The notes under the pieces: model-generated
Told to the model about the DNA's origin: nothing
Seen by the model: only the letters and a program-made list of their open reading frames with translations
Database searches by the model: none
NCBI GenBank assembly: GCA_947085325.1
Contig: CAMTVY010000016.1
Location: forward strand, 1 to 60,891
DNA from: JAQBXX01 sp947085325
Lineage (GTDB): Bacteria > Pseudomonadota > Gammaproteobacteria > SURF-13
Direction of reading: 5' to 3'
DNA: 60,891 nt
Shown: piece by piece, positions 8,589-17,465 of the stretch
Layout of the letters: every line of letters begins with the position of its first letter
Numbering within the stretch: position 1 is the first letter of the stretch
Made by a program: the position numbers and the translations under genes

Positions 8589-8624
8589 CCTTCTCCCCTG
8601 TGGGGAGAAGGCGGGGATGAGGGG
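8589..8624. repeat. 36-nt palindromic repeat, right copy flanking the DUF559 gene
   Basis: Direct repeat of 8105-8140, 34 of 36 bases identical by eye; both differences are in the hairpin loop, so the stem is unchanged. It lies about 35 bp before the argG start. Confidence 0.9.
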
Positions 8625-8657
8625 TGGTAAGTCTCAAGTGAGGGAATCATATTTTAT

Positions 8658-9875
8658 ATGTCTGATGTGAAAAAAGTCGTGCTTGCCTACTCCGGGGGTC
8701 TTGATACCTCCGTGATACTGAAATGGCTGCAAGAAAATTATCACTGCGAAGTGGTGACCTTTACTGCGGACATTGGCCAGGGTGAGGAGGTCGAGCCTGC
8801 GCGCGCCAAGGCCATGAGCGCGGGGGTGAAGGAAATCTACATCGACGACTTGCGCGAGGAGTTCGCGCGCGACTTCGTGTTTCCCATGTTCCGCGCCAAT
8901 GCGATTTACGAGGGCGAGTACCTGCTCGGCACCTCCATCGCGCGGCCGTTGATTGCCAAGCGCCAGATCGAGATTGCCAACGAAACCGGCGCGGATGCAG
9001 TGTCACACGGCGCGACGGGCAAGGGCAACGACCAGGTGCGGTTTGAACTGGGTTATTACGCGCTGAAACCCGACGTGCACGTGATCGCACCCTGGCGCGA
9101 ATGGGATCTGACCTCGCGCGAGAAACTGCTGGCCTATGCGGAGCAGCACGCCATTCCCGTCGAGATGAAGCGCGGCAAAAAATCGCCGTATTCGATGGAT
9201 GCCAATCTGCTGCATATCTCCTATGAAGGCGACGTGCTGGAAGACCCGTGGACGGAGGCGGAAGAGGGCATGTGGCGCTGGACGGTGGCGCCGGAAAAGG
9301 CGCCCGATAAGCCAACGTATCTCGAGCTGACTTATGCCAAAGGCGATATCGCCGCTATTAATGGTGAGGCGATGACGCCGGCCAGGGTACTGGAGACGTT
9401 GAACCGCATCGGCGGCGCGAACGGTATCGGCCGGCTGGATGTGGTCGAGAACCGTTACGTGGGCATGAAGTCGCGCGGCTGCTACGAGACGCCGGGCGGT
9501 ACCATCATGCTCAAGGCGCACCGCGCCATCGAATCCATTACGCTGGACCGCGAGGTAGCGCACCTCAAGGACGAGATGATGCCGCGCTATGCGAGCCTGA
9601 TCTACAACGGTTACTGGTGGAGTCCGGAGCGCGCGCTGCTACAGCAGATGATCGATGCCTCGCAGGCCACCGTCAACGGTGTGGTGCGTGTGAAGCTCTA
9701 CAAAGGCAGTGTCAGCACCGTCGGTCGGAAATCCGCTACCGACAGTCTGTTTGACCCCGGTATCGCTACCTTCGAGGAGGATGCCGGCGCCTATAATCAG
9801 GCCGATGCTGCGGGATTTATCAAACTGAACGCGCTACGCATGCGTATTGCGCGCCGCCTGAGAGGTGGGAAGTGA
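8658..9875 (+). CDS. argG: Argininosuccinate synthase
   Basis: A 405-residue cytoplasmic enzyme that joins citrulline and aspartate with ATP, the penultimate step of arginine synthesis. The N-terminal pyrophosphatase-type P-loop is intact (AYSGGLDTSV, residues 10-19). The citrulline- and aspartate-binding stretches SHGATGKGNDQVRFE and KSPYSMDANL are also present. Length is normal. The ribosome-binding site is weak (AGGGA about 12 nt upstream), and the promoter region carries the DUF559-flanking repeat. It overlaps ppnP by four bases, so the two are likely co-transcribed although they work in different pathways. Confidence 0.97.
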   Translation: MSDVKKVVLAYSGGLDTSVILKWLQENYHCEVVTFTADIGQGEEVEPARAKAMSAGVKEIYIDDLREEFARDFVFPMFRANAIYEGEYLLGTSIARPLIAKRQIEIANETGADAVSHGATGKGNDQVRFELGYYALKPDVHVIAPWREWDLTSREKLLAYAEQHAIPVEMKRGKKSPYSMDANLLHISYEGDVLEDPWTEAEEGMWRWTVAPEKAPDKPTYLELTYAKGDIAAINGEAMTPARVLETLNRIGGANGIGRLDVVENRYVGMKSRGCYETPGGTIMLKAHRAIESITLDREVAHLKDEMMPRYASLIYNGYWWSPERALLQQMIDASQATVNGVVRVKLYKGSVSTVGRKSATDSLFDPGIATFEEDAGAYNQADAAGFIKLNALRMRIARRLRGGK

Positions 9876-10180
9876 GCTTCAAGAACGCGGAAATCCAGAG
9901 GAAGGCCAATGTCTATTTCGACGGCAAGGTGACGAGCCGCTCTATCATCACTGCCGACGGCGAGATGAAGACGCTGGGCGTAATGCTGCCGGGCAGCTAC
10001 CGTTTCTCCACCCAGGTGCCGGAGCAGATGGAAATCACGCAGGGCCATTGCCGCGTCAAACTGGCCGACAAGCAGGGCTGGGATGACTATCAGGCCGGTG
10101 CGAGTTTTTTTGTGCCGGCCAACGCGCATTTCGAGATCGAAGTGGACGAATTGCTCGACTATGTATGCCATTACGGCTGA
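9872..10180 (+). CDS. ppnP: Pyrimidine/purine nucleoside phosphorylase (DUF1255)
   Basis: A 102-residue single-domain cupin matching E. coli PpnP (YaiE), which splits several nucleosides with phosphate into base and ribose 1-phosphate. Recognisable family segments are KANVYFDGKVTSR, TLGVMLPGSY and the C-terminal DYVCHYG. The start is GTG at 9872, overlapping the argG stop in GTGA, which indicates translational coupling. Confidence 0.92.
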   Translation: MSFKNAEIQRKANVYFDGKVTSRSIITADGEMKTLGVMLPGSYRFSTQVPEQMEITQGHCRVKLADKQGWDDYQAGASFFVPANAHFEIEVDELLDYVCHYG

Positions 10181-10268
10181 GGCAATAATCTGACGCCTTT
10201 AGTGCATTGTATTCAGCCAGTTGTTAGGGTATTCTGAAAAACATATAAGCTTGGCGGCGGGCACAGCA

Positions 10269-11204
10269 ATGCATAACAAGACCACGGCACGTATCGCAAG
10301 GCTGCTCAAGGCGGGCTGCATCTGCGTTGCAGTGAGTCTGCCGGGGTGGGCCTACAGCGCCACCGCCGAGGTGCACTCTATTGCCAATGACGCACCCAGC
10401 CTGTCTGCGGATGGCGTCATGGTGGTCGACCTCGACAGCGCCCAGGTGCTGTATTCCAAAAATGCCGATGTCGAGCGCCCCATCGCCTCGATTACCAAGC
10501 TGATGACAGCCATGGTAACGCTTGATGCCAAGCTGCCGATGAACGAGAAAATCCACATCACCGAAAGTGACATCGACACACTGCGCAACTCCCATTCCCG
10601 GCTGCGCGTAGGCACCGTACATACGCGACGCGAGCTGCTGCAACTTGCCCTGATGTCGTCTGAAAATCGTGCCGCCTCCGCACTGGCGCGCAGCTACCCC
10701 AAGGGGAGTCGGGCCTTCTATGCCGCGATGAACGCCAAGGCGGCGCTGCTGGGCATGCACCATACGCGTTTCGTCGATGCCACCGGACTGGACAGTGCGA
10801 ATACCTCGACTGCAGGGGAGCTGGTGAATCTGGTGAGTGCCAGTCTGTCATACCCGCAGATACGCGAGATCACCACCACGGAGAGTTACGAGGTACGCCA
10901 GAAGCACGTGCTTAAATACCGTAATTCAAACCCCCTGGTGCGTAATGACAACTGGGAGATTGGGCTCAGCAAAACCGGCTACATCATACCGGCTGGACAT
11001 TGTGTCGCCATGCAGGCCCGCATCGCTGACCGTCCGCTCGTTATTGTCCTGTTAGATGCCGCAGGGCGGAGCTCTATCGTGTCAGATTCCAACCGCATCA
11101 AGAGCTGGATCGAAAAGGCGGCAGCGACGAATACGCTGGCCGTGCAGGGGCAGAAGAATCTGGCAGCGACGTACACTACCATCGCCCTGCACGAAATCTT
11201 CTAG
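10269..11204 (+). CDS. pbpG: D-alanyl-D-alanine endopeptidase (PBP7/8-like, S11 family)
   Basis: A 311-residue periplasmic penicillin-binding protein that cuts D-Ala-mDAP cross-links in peptidoglycan. Residues 1-32 form a signal peptide. The three active-site motifs are present: SITK (S74-K77), SEN (131-133) and KTG (235-237). Length matches E. coli PBP7. The ATG at 10269 is selected because the in-frame extension to 10221 would put 16 unrelated residues before the signal peptide. It follows ppnP at 88 bp and converges with recJ. Confidence 0.93.
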   Translation: MHNKTTARIARLLKAGCICVAVSLPGWAYSATAEVHSIANDAPSLSADGVMVVDLDSAQVLYSKNADVERPIASITKLMTAMVTLDAKLPMNEKIHITESDIDTLRNSHSRLRVGTVHTRRELLQLALMSSENRAASALARSYPKGSRAFYAAMNAKAALLGMHHTRFVDATGLDSANTSTAGELVNLVSASLSYPQIREITTTESYEVRQKHVLKYRNSNPLVRNDNWEIGLSKTGYIIPAGHCVAMQARIADRPLVIVLLDAAGRSSIVSDSNRIKSWIEKAAATNTLAVQGQKNLAATYTTIALHEIF

Positions 11205-11265
11205 AGATTTCCGCTGCTGTTTGAACCGCTTTGGTTCCCGACCAGGCGACTTCGATAATCCCTTA

Positions 11266-13083
11266 TCAATCCACGGCATGCTCAATAATGAGCTGCAGGC
11301 TGCGCTGCCCACGGTAGTCATTCACATCCAGCTTGTAGACCAGGTGCGCGCGCGTGCTGTTTTCCAGTCTCAGGCGATCGTCCTCCGCAATATTGAAGGC
11401 AATGGCGTCCAGGGGTTGTTGACCCTGCGGGTGCCGTAGACTCAGTTTGAGATGCTTTTCCCCCAGCCTGCGCTGGTTGAGTACTTCAAACTCACCATCA
11501 AACAAGGGCTCCGGGAAGCCCTGACCCCAGGGGTCGGCATTGCGCAGCATCTCGGCGACTTCCAGCCGCAGCTCATCCGAAGACAGCTCACCGTCACTCT
11601 GGACGCTGCCCTGTAGCGCGTCTGCGGAAAGGTGGCGGCGTACTTCGGCATCGAAGGCTGTACTGAAGGTTTCAAAATCGGCGCGCCGCAGGCTCAGCCC
11701 GGCAGCCATGGCATGGCCGCCAAATTTGGTGAGCAGCCCCGGGTGCCGTGCCGCCACGCTGTCCAGCACATCGCGGATATGCAGCCCCGGCACAGAGCGT
11801 GCCGAACCCTTGATGTCGTGTTCACTGGCCGGGGCAAAGGCGATGACCGGCCGATGTGTGCGCTCCTTGATGCGTGCTGCGAGGATGCCAATAACACCCT
11901 GGTGCCAGTCGGGATCAAACAGGCAAAGCCCATGCGGTAATGCGGCTTCAGTATCCAGGCGCATCGATTTGAGCGCGCTTAAGGCCTGCTCCTGCATCTC
12001 GCTTTCGATGCTGCGGCGTTCGCGGTTGAGTGTGTCGAGACGCTGGGCCATATCCAGCGCGGCTGTGTAGTCATCGCACAGCAGGCATTCAATGCCGAGT
12101 GCCATGTCTTCCAGTCTGCCTGCGGCGTTAAGGCGCGGCGCGGCGGCAAATGCGAGATCGGAGGCGCAAATACGCTCTGTGTTTCTCCCCGCCACGGTGA
12201 GCAGTGCCCGGATGCCGGCAATGCAGCGGCCACTGCGGATGCGCTGCAGGCCCTGTGCAACCAGTATGCGGTTATTGTGATCGAGGGGGACGACGTCCGC
12301 GACGGTACCGAGCGCGACCAGATCGAGCAGTTGCGCCAGATTGGGCTCGGCAAGCTTGCGTTGTTCAAACCAGCCCAGCGTGCGCAGGTGTGCGCGCAGC
12401 GCCAGCATCACGTAAAAAATCACGCCGACGCCCGCAAGGTGCTTGCTCGGTCGCTCCCGGCGTCCTGCCTCCCGCGACACTGGCACATCCTTGTGCGGCG
12501 GAAAATCCTCTTCGGGCAGGTTGGGGTTGACGATGGCGTCAGCCGCGGGCAGTTCGGCGCCGGGCAAGTGATGATCGGTGATGATGACCTGCATGCCGAG
12601 CTGTCTGGCGGCGCGTACGCCTTCGATGCTGGAGATGCCGTTATCCACGGTGATGAGCAGATCGGCCGCCATGGGTACAGTGGCCGTCACAATTTCCGGA
12701 GTGAGGCCGTAGCCGTATTTGAAACGGTCAGGTACTACATAGTGTACATCCTGCGCGCCCATGAGACGCAAGGCCCGTATCGCGAGCGCACAACTGGTAG
12801 CGCCGTCAGCGTCAAAGTCGGCAACGATGACAATACGCTTATTGCCGGCCAGCGCAGCAGCCAGCAGCGCGACGGCATGCTCCATGCCGCCTGGGCCTGT
12901 GCCGGACGCGCCGAGTAACGGCTGCGTGGACGCGAACGCCGCAGGGCTGTGCAGATGTGCAAGCGCATAGTCGAGTTCCTGTGCGGAGCGGATGCCACGT
13001 GCGGCATAAATGCGCTTCAGTACCGGATGTAAATGATCCGGCAGCAGGGAGGGGGTGGTCGCGGTACGCCGTATGATTTTCAT
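11266..13083 (-). CDS. recJ: Single-stranded-DNA-specific exonuclease RecJ, with an in-frame palindromic insertion
   Basis: A 605-residue 5'-3' exonuclease of the DHH family, used in recombination and mismatch repair. Motifs: DFDADG (90-95), TVDNG (145-149), DHH (170-172) and GGHAMAAG. The ATG at 13083 overlaps the stop of the upstream gene (ATGA). Between NPNLPEEDF and SKHLAGVGV, which are adjacent in other RecJ proteins, lies an extra stretch of about 17 residues (about 195-211, PHKDVPVSREAGRRER). It is encoded by a palindromic repeat (12451-12501) that also occurs in two other genes here. The insertion falls on a loop after the DHH motif and keeps the frame, so the protein is probably functional. 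Confidence 0.95.
   Translation of the reverse strand: MKIIRRTATTPSLLPDHLHPVLKRIYAARGIRSAQELDYALAHLHSPAAFASTQPLLGASGTGPGGMEHAVALLAAALAGNKRIVIVADFDADGATSCALAIRALRLMGAQDVHYVVPDRFKYGYGLTPEIVTATVPMAADLLITVDNGISSIEGVRAARQLGMQVIITDHHLPGAELPAADAIVNPNLPEEDFPPHKDVPVSREAGRRERPSKHLAGVGVIFYVMLALRAHLRTLGWFEQRKLAEPNLAQLLDLVALGTVADVVPLDHNNRILVAQGLQRIRSGRCIAGIRALLTVAGRNTERICASDLAFAAAPRLNAAGRLEDMALGIECLLCDDYTAALDMAQRLDTLNRERRSIESEMQEQALSALKSMRLDTEAALPHGLCLFDPDWHQGVIGILAARIKERTHRPVIAFAPASEHDIKGSARSVPGLHIRDVLDSVAARHPGLLTKFGGHAMAAGLSLRRADFETFSTAFDAEVRRHLSADALQGSVQSDGELSSDELRLEVAEMLRNADPWGQGFPEPLFDGEFEVLNQRRLGEKHLKLSLRHPQGQQPLDAIAFNIAEDDRLRLENSTRAHLVYKLDVNDYRGQRSLQLIIEHAVD
12449..12501 (-). repeat. Palindromic element inside recJ (copy 1 of the GTCGC...GCGAC family)
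   Basis: On the minus strand it is a small hairpin (GCACA-AGGA-TGTGC) followed by a larger one: GTCGC, GGGA, GGC, AGGAC, GCC, GGGA, GCGAC, whose outer and inner stems pair perfectly. The core differs from the pirin copy (18140-18174) at two of 35 positions. Its reading frame is open through the element. Confidence 0.88.
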
Positions 13084-14081
13084 ATGAACCTGTCGTACCA
13101 GCGGCGTAGTGTCTGCGGCGTATTGCGAAACATCCTGCCGTCTTCCGTGTAGATATCCAGTGTGGCAAGCGCACCAGATTTGACTGCGCCCAGCAGTGGC
13201 GCACACCACGTGTTGCTGAAGAGTTCGGCACAGTCGTCGCTATCGGACGCTGCCGGAAAAGAGGGGGACAGCAAGCGGTGTCCGGGTTGTGTGACATGAT
13301 GCAGCCAGTCAGCAGTGTTCTCGGGTACAGTGGCGTACGCCGCGCCGCTCAGGCAGGCAAGCCCAAGGCTGACCGGTTCCTCGCTCCAGACCTGCCGGAA
13401 GCGGTGGGGCGCTACGGCGGGCGCAGATCCGCCGCCCCAGAACCATACACTGTTGACCGGCAGTTCACCGCGCGCAAGGCGTGCCTGATTGACGGGAGAG
13501 GCATGGAGTTGCATCTGTACTTCATTCAGGAGGCGGCGCCAGCGCGCGGCCGTCTGCGCATCACCGGCCTGTGGCAGGTGCTGCAAAATATCATGCGCCA
13601 CGGCATCTTCCAGCCCGGTCAGTGTCAGGCCGGGATCACTCTCCAGCTTCAGGTACCAGCGCTTGGGCTGTAGTGCGGAGAACGCCATACCGTAGTCAGC
13701 AAACAGTGTGTGCAGTTCTGTGCCCAGGGCGGCGGCTTCGTCGGTGCCGAGGCTGAGGGCATGATTGCCAAGCAGTAGCAGGCGGTCACCGTCAGGGCGC
13801 AGCACGACCGGGTCGGCGCGCAGCCACCAGCCGGCGTGGGCGGCAGCGGGGTTCGCGCTGTCATAGGCATGCGTGACCGCAGCGATGGGCAGCCCTGACA
13901 GGCGGCTGCTCTCTGCTGCAAATAACTCGAACAGCACATGGTTGCGGCCAACGGCACAGGTTGAGATTTCGGCACGCGCGCACAGGGTGTGGAGCGCCCG
14001 GGTCTTGTGGTCGGAGCGCCGTACTGCCGGCGGCATCTGCCCGGGGTAGAGCAGGCTCAGGTGGCTTCCCGTCTGTGTCAT
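13080..14081 (-). CDS. RpfE-like protein (phosphoglycerate mutase-related regulatory protein)
   Basis: A 333-residue protein resembling the RpfE/COG4255 family, encoded next to recJ in xanthomonads and many other gammaproteobacteria. Family features are a variable N-terminus, a central WYL-type segment (PKRWYLKLE), and the conserved VNSVWFWGGG and LATLDIYTEDG near the C-terminus. The family is annotated as related to cofactor-independent phosphoglycerate mutase, but its biochemical role is not settled. The stop overlaps the recJ start by four bases, and an O-methyltransferase gene ends 10 bp upstream, so this is a cistron of the dinG-tsaB-OMT-rpfE-recJ transcript. Confidence 0.8.
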   Translation of the reverse strand: MTQTGSHLSLLYPGQMPPAVRRSDHKTRALHTLCARAEISTCAVGRNHVLFELFAAESSRLSGLPIAAVTHAYDSANPAAAHAGWWLRADPVVLRPDGDRLLLLGNHALSLGTDEAAALGTELHTLFADYGMAFSALQPKRWYLKLESDPGLTLTGLEDAVAHDILQHLPQAGDAQTAARWRRLLNEVQMQLHASPVNQARLARGELPVNSVWFWGGGSAPAVAPHRFRQVWSEEPVSLGLACLSGAAYATVPENTADWLHHVTQPGHRLLSPSFPAASDSDDCAELFSNTWCAPLLGAVKSGALATLDIYTEDGRMFRNTPQTLRRWYDRFI

Positions 14082-14091
14082 GCAGGCATGG

Positions 14092-14763
14092 TCATGTGCT
14101 GTCGCGTTTCAGCGCGAGCGTGATGCCGTCCGCCATGGGGAGCAGGCTCAAGCTGATGCGCTCGTCATGCAACAGTTTTTCATTGAGTGCGCGTATGGCC
14201 ACGGTGGATTCGTCGTGCAGCGTGAGGTCGGCGACATCGCCGTTACGCAGCATGTTGTCGAACATGATCAGCCCGCCCGGGCGCATGAGTTGCAGCGTGC
14301 GTTCATAGTAATCATCGTAGCCGGTCTTGTCCGCGTCGATGAAGGCGAAATCGAACGTGCCCGCCTCGCCGTCGCGCAGCAGCTGATCCAGAGTGTCGCG
14401 CGCGGGTGCCAGATGCAGCTTGATTTTGTGCCCGACCCCGGCGTCCTGCCAGTAACGCCGGGCGACCTGCGTCCATTCATCGCTCACGTCGCAGGCGATA
14501 AGCCTGCCCTCCGGCGGCAGCGCCAGTGCCACGCACAGGGCACTGTAACCGGTGAACACGCCGATCTCCAGGGTCTTTTTGGCGCCCATGAGCTGCACCA
14601 GCAGCGCCATGAACTGGCCTTGCTCGGGCGCAATCTGCATGTTGGCGAGCGGGTCGCGCGCGGTTTCTTCGCGCAGGCGCGTGAGCAGGGGCAGTTCGCG
14701 CAGGGAGACGCGCGTCAGGTAATCATATAAGGCATCAGTCAGGGCGATGGATTTGTTGGTCAT
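14092..14763 (-). CDS. Class I SAM-dependent O-methyltransferase (caffeoyl-CoA OMT-like family)
   Basis: A 223-residue cytoplasmic methyltransferase of the Methyltransf_3 family. The SAM-binding glycine motif reads LEIGVFTGYSAL (about 65-76), the acidic residue follows in LIACDVS, and the metal-binding motif FAFIDADK and the FDNML segment are conserved. The acceptor substrate is unknown; bacterial members act on small phenolic or catechol compounds. It lies 22 bp after tsaB and 10 bp before the rpfE-like gene, in the middle of a compact operon. Confidence 0.88.
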   Translation of the reverse strand: MTNKSIALTDALYDYLTRVSLRELPLLTRLREETARDPLANMQIAPEQGQFMALLVQLMGAKKTLEIGVFTGYSALCVALALPPEGRLIACDVSDEWTQVARRYWQDAGVGHKIKLHLAPARDTLDQLLRDGEAGTFDFAFIDADKTGYDDYYERTLQLMRPGGLIMFDNMLRNGDVADLTLHDESTVAIRALNEKLLHDERISLSLLPMADGITLALKRDST

Positions 14764-14785
14764 GGAGGTCGTTGCCTGTAGTTAG

Positions 14786-15481
14786 TTATGCTATTTCGCC
14801 CGACAGTTTTTTCCAGGTGACCTCGTTTCTAAGGTATACCGGTTGCGCCTGTTCGGCGCTGACTGCCAGACCGAGCGTGAATCCGTGCGCGCCGAGCTGT
14901 GCCACGGCGCGTGCATGCGGATGATAGTCTGCATACGTGGCGCTGAGTCTGTCTGACAGGCGGGCATGCAGTGCCGCTGCGTAACTCTGCCAGCCGCTGC
15001 CCGCGCCCTGCCAGTGTTCCGAGGCAGGAACAGGGACATGCTCCGGCGGGTAGACGCCTTCTTCACCCTGCAACTGCATCAGGCCACTGTCGCTCATCCG
15101 GTAAGCGCCCCAGTAGACTTCGCTCATGCGCGCGTCCAGCGCCGATAATACATGCGTAGCGCCGAACTGTTCGTGCACACCCTGGGCCAGCGCTGCCAGT
15201 GTGGACACCGGCACCACCGGAAGATCGGCGCCGAAGGCGATACCCTGCGCGACGCCGGCGGCAATGCGTACCCCGGTGAATGAGCCGGGCCCGCAGCCGA
15301 AGGCCAGCGCATCGATCTGGCCCAGCGCCAGGCCCGCCTCCGCCAGCAGTTCTTCCACCATCGGCAAAATCAGCCGGGCGTGGTTGCGGGGCGCCAGCTC
15401 AAAGCGCTCGCGTATGTCACCCGCGACGGACAAGGCAGCGGAGCAGGCGTCGGTGGAGGTTTCAATGGCGAGAATGTTCAC
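14786..15481 (-). CDS. tsaB: tRNA threonylcarbamoyladenosine biosynthesis protein TsaB
   Basis: A 231-residue ASKHA-fold protein that scaffolds TsaD and TsaE in making t6A37 of tRNAs reading ANN codons. The N-terminus NILAIETSTDACSAAL and the central GCGPGSFTGVRIAAG are diagnostic. The start is GTG at 15481 within ATCGTGAAC, overlapping the upstream helicase stop by four bases. This is much more convincing than a longer upstream-extended reading, which would add unrelated sequence. Its metal-site residues are reduced compared with TsaD, as is usual for TsaB. Confidence 0.95.
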   Translation of the reverse strand: MNILAIETSTDACSAALSVAGDIRERFELAPRNHARLILPMVEELLAEAGLALGQIDALAFGCGPGSFTGVRIAAGVAQGIAFGADLPVVPVSTLAALAQGVHEQFGATHVLSALDARMSEVYWGAYRMSDSGLMQLQGEEGVYPPEHVPVPASEHWQGAGSGWQSYAAALHARLSDRLSATYADYHPHARAVAQLGAHGFTLGLAVSAEQAQPVYLRNEVTWKKLSGEIA

Positions 15482-17409
15482 GATGCGATACCTGTGGTGT
15501 GGGCGCTCTCGGCCGCGAAAAAAGCCCTGACATCTTCCAGCGCGCGCGTCAGCGGCACCGGCGGCAGGCTGGCGCGAAAGCTCTTGCCATACGACTTGGT
15601 AAACAGCCGCGGATCGCACAGCATCAATACGCCGCGATCGTGCGTGTCGCGGATCAGCCGGCCGACGCCTTGCTTGAGGGAGAGTACGGCCTGCGGCAAC
15701 TGGTAGTCCATGAAGGGGTTCTTGCCTGCTGTGCGCAAGGCCTCGAGGCGGGCCTGCATCAGCGGGTCGCCGGGTGAGGCGAAGGGGAGTTTGTCTATGA
15801 TAACGCACGACAGTGCCGGGCCGCGCACATCGACGCCCTCCCAGAAGCTGGCGCTGCCCAGCAGCACGGCGTTCCCCAGTGTGCGGAAGCGCTCAAGCAG
15901 TTCGGCACGCGGCGCGCTGCCCTGTATCAGCAGGGGGAAATCAAGCCTGCCCTTGAGCAGAGCGGTGGCCTCACGCAGTGCGCGGTGGCTGGTGAACAGC
16001 AGAAAGGCGCGGCCGCCGCTGGCGTGGATGACCGGCAGCGCGGCTTCAATCACGCTGGCGGTGTAGTGTGGTTCTGCCGGGTCAGGCAGCGTGTCCGGCA
16101 CATACAGCAAGGCAAGGCGGGCAAAGTCGAAGGGGCTGGCCCATTGCCGGGTAATGGCATCGGTCAGGCCGAGCCGCGCGCTGAAGTGATCGAAATTGTC
16201 CCCCACTGCCAGGGTCGCTGAGGTGAATACCCATGCACAGCGCTGCGCCAGAATCCGCGCGTAAAACTGCTGTGCAATATCGACGGGTGTGAGATTAAGG
16301 GCGAAGGCATGCGCATGGGTCTCGAACCACGCGACGTGATTCTCGGGCACCGTGGTGGTGAACAAATCCAGCTGCTCTTGCAGGGTGATGCAGCGCCGCC
16401 AGCAGTTTTCCAGCCCTTTGCCGCGTACCGCTGCGGCCTCCAGTAAATCGTGCAGCTGGTTCAAGACCTGCTGCAATGCGCCCAGCGCGGGAGTCAAGGC
16501 AGTCTCCTGCTGTATCTCATGCCAGTTGCCGCGACGCTCATCCACACCCAATGCCAGGCGAAAATCACGGGTGGCCTTGGTCAGGCTGTCTGCGGCGGTG
16601 GCGAGTGCGGCCATGTCGCCTGCCTCCTTGACCTGTTCTGCAACGGTGTCGTGGGCAAGCCCGAACAGTTGACGGCTGCCGAGCGCGGCCCCGAAAAATC
16701 CGGCGGCGATTTCCGCCAACTGGTGTGCCTCGTCGAAGATGATGCCCTCGACGCCGGGGAGCAGGTCGCCAAAACCCTCCGCGCGCAATGCCATATCGGC
16801 AAAAAACAGATGATGGTTAATGACCAGCAGGTCTGCCGTCTGCGCCTCGCTGCGCGCACGCAGCACATGGCATGACTTCAGTGACGGGCACTCCTGTCCC
16901 AGGCAATTATCCGCAGTACTGGTGACATGCGGCCAGAGCGGGGAGTCCTCGCGTATTCCGGTCAGTTCGGCAATGTCGCCGCTACGGGTGTGTCCGGCCC
17001 ATGCGCGGATCGTGCCCAGGTCGGCGGTCTGTGCGGGCGCGTGGTGGCGCTGCTCCGCCAGTTCCAGCCGGTGCAGGCACAGGTAGTTGGAGCGCCCCTT
17101 GAGCAGGGCGGCGCGTGCCGGCACAGCGAGCGCCGCCCGCACGGCGGGCAGATCGCGCTGGAATAACTGATCCTGCAAGGTCTTGGTCGCCGTGGAGATG
17201 ATGATTTTCTTGCCGGACAGGAGCGCAGGCACCAGATAGGCAAAGGTCTTGCCGGTGCCGGTGCCGGCCTCGGTGATGAGCACGTCCTGGTCTGCCAGCG
17301 TCCGGGCAACGGCAGCGGCCATTTCCTGCTGCGATATGCGCGGCGCAAAGCCCGGGAGGGTATGCGCGAGCGGCCCATCGGGGCCGAAGATGCGGGCGAG
17401 CGAGTGCAT
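15478..17409 (-). CDS. ATP-dependent DNA helicase, DinG/YoaA family
   Basis: A 643-residue XPD-like superfamily 2 helicase, 5'-3', with an iron-sulfur cluster. Walker A is EAGTGTGKT (47-55), the four cluster cysteines are C111, C169, C174 and C180, and the Walker B box is DEAH (226-229). The C-terminal motifs LLGSASFWEGVDV and QGVGRLIRD are intact. Length and layout fit YoaA more than DinG. YoaA pairs with the DNA polymerase chi subunit in E. coli, and holC is present at 50854-51279. The ATG at 17409 is the first gene of the minus-strand operon; tsaB overlaps its stop. Confidence 0.92.
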   Translation of the reverse strand: MHSLARIFGPDGPLAHTLPGFAPRISQQEMAAAVARTLADQDVLITEAGTGTGKTFAYLVPALLSGKKIIISTATKTLQDQLFQRDLPAVRAALAVPARAALLKGRSNYLCLHRLELAEQRHHAPAQTADLGTIRAWAGHTRSGDIAELTGIREDSPLWPHVTSTADNCLGQECPSLKSCHVLRARSEAQTADLLVINHHLFFADMALRAEGFGDLLPGVEGIIFDEAHQLAEIAAGFFGAALGSRQLFGLAHDTVAEQVKEAGDMAALATAADSLTKATRDFRLALGVDERRGNWHEIQQETALTPALGALQQVLNQLHDLLEAAAVRGKGLENCWRRCITLQEQLDLFTTTVPENHVAWFETHAHAFALNLTPVDIAQQFYARILAQRCAWVFTSATLAVGDNFDHFSARLGLTDAITRQWASPFDFARLALLYVPDTLPDPAEPHYTASVIEAALPVIHASGGRAFLLFTSHRALREATALLKGRLDFPLLIQGSAPRAELLERFRTLGNAVLLGSASFWEGVDVRGPALSCVIIDKLPFASPGDPLMQARLEALRTAGKNPFMDYQLPQAVLSLKQGVGRLIRDTHDRGVLMLCDPRLFTKSYGKSFRASLPPVPLTRALEDVRAFFAAESAHTTGIAS

Positions 17410-17465
17410 GATGTTATTATAGTGGAACTGATGCGCAAGCCGGGGTTTTGTCAGGGGATACAGGC

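Noticed and set aside
8105..8624. CRISPR array near the DUF559 gene
   Set aside because: The two repeats are about 450 bp apart with a gene between them, and the units are GC-rich hairpins of the dispersed kind. There are no regularly spaced repeats anywhere in the window.
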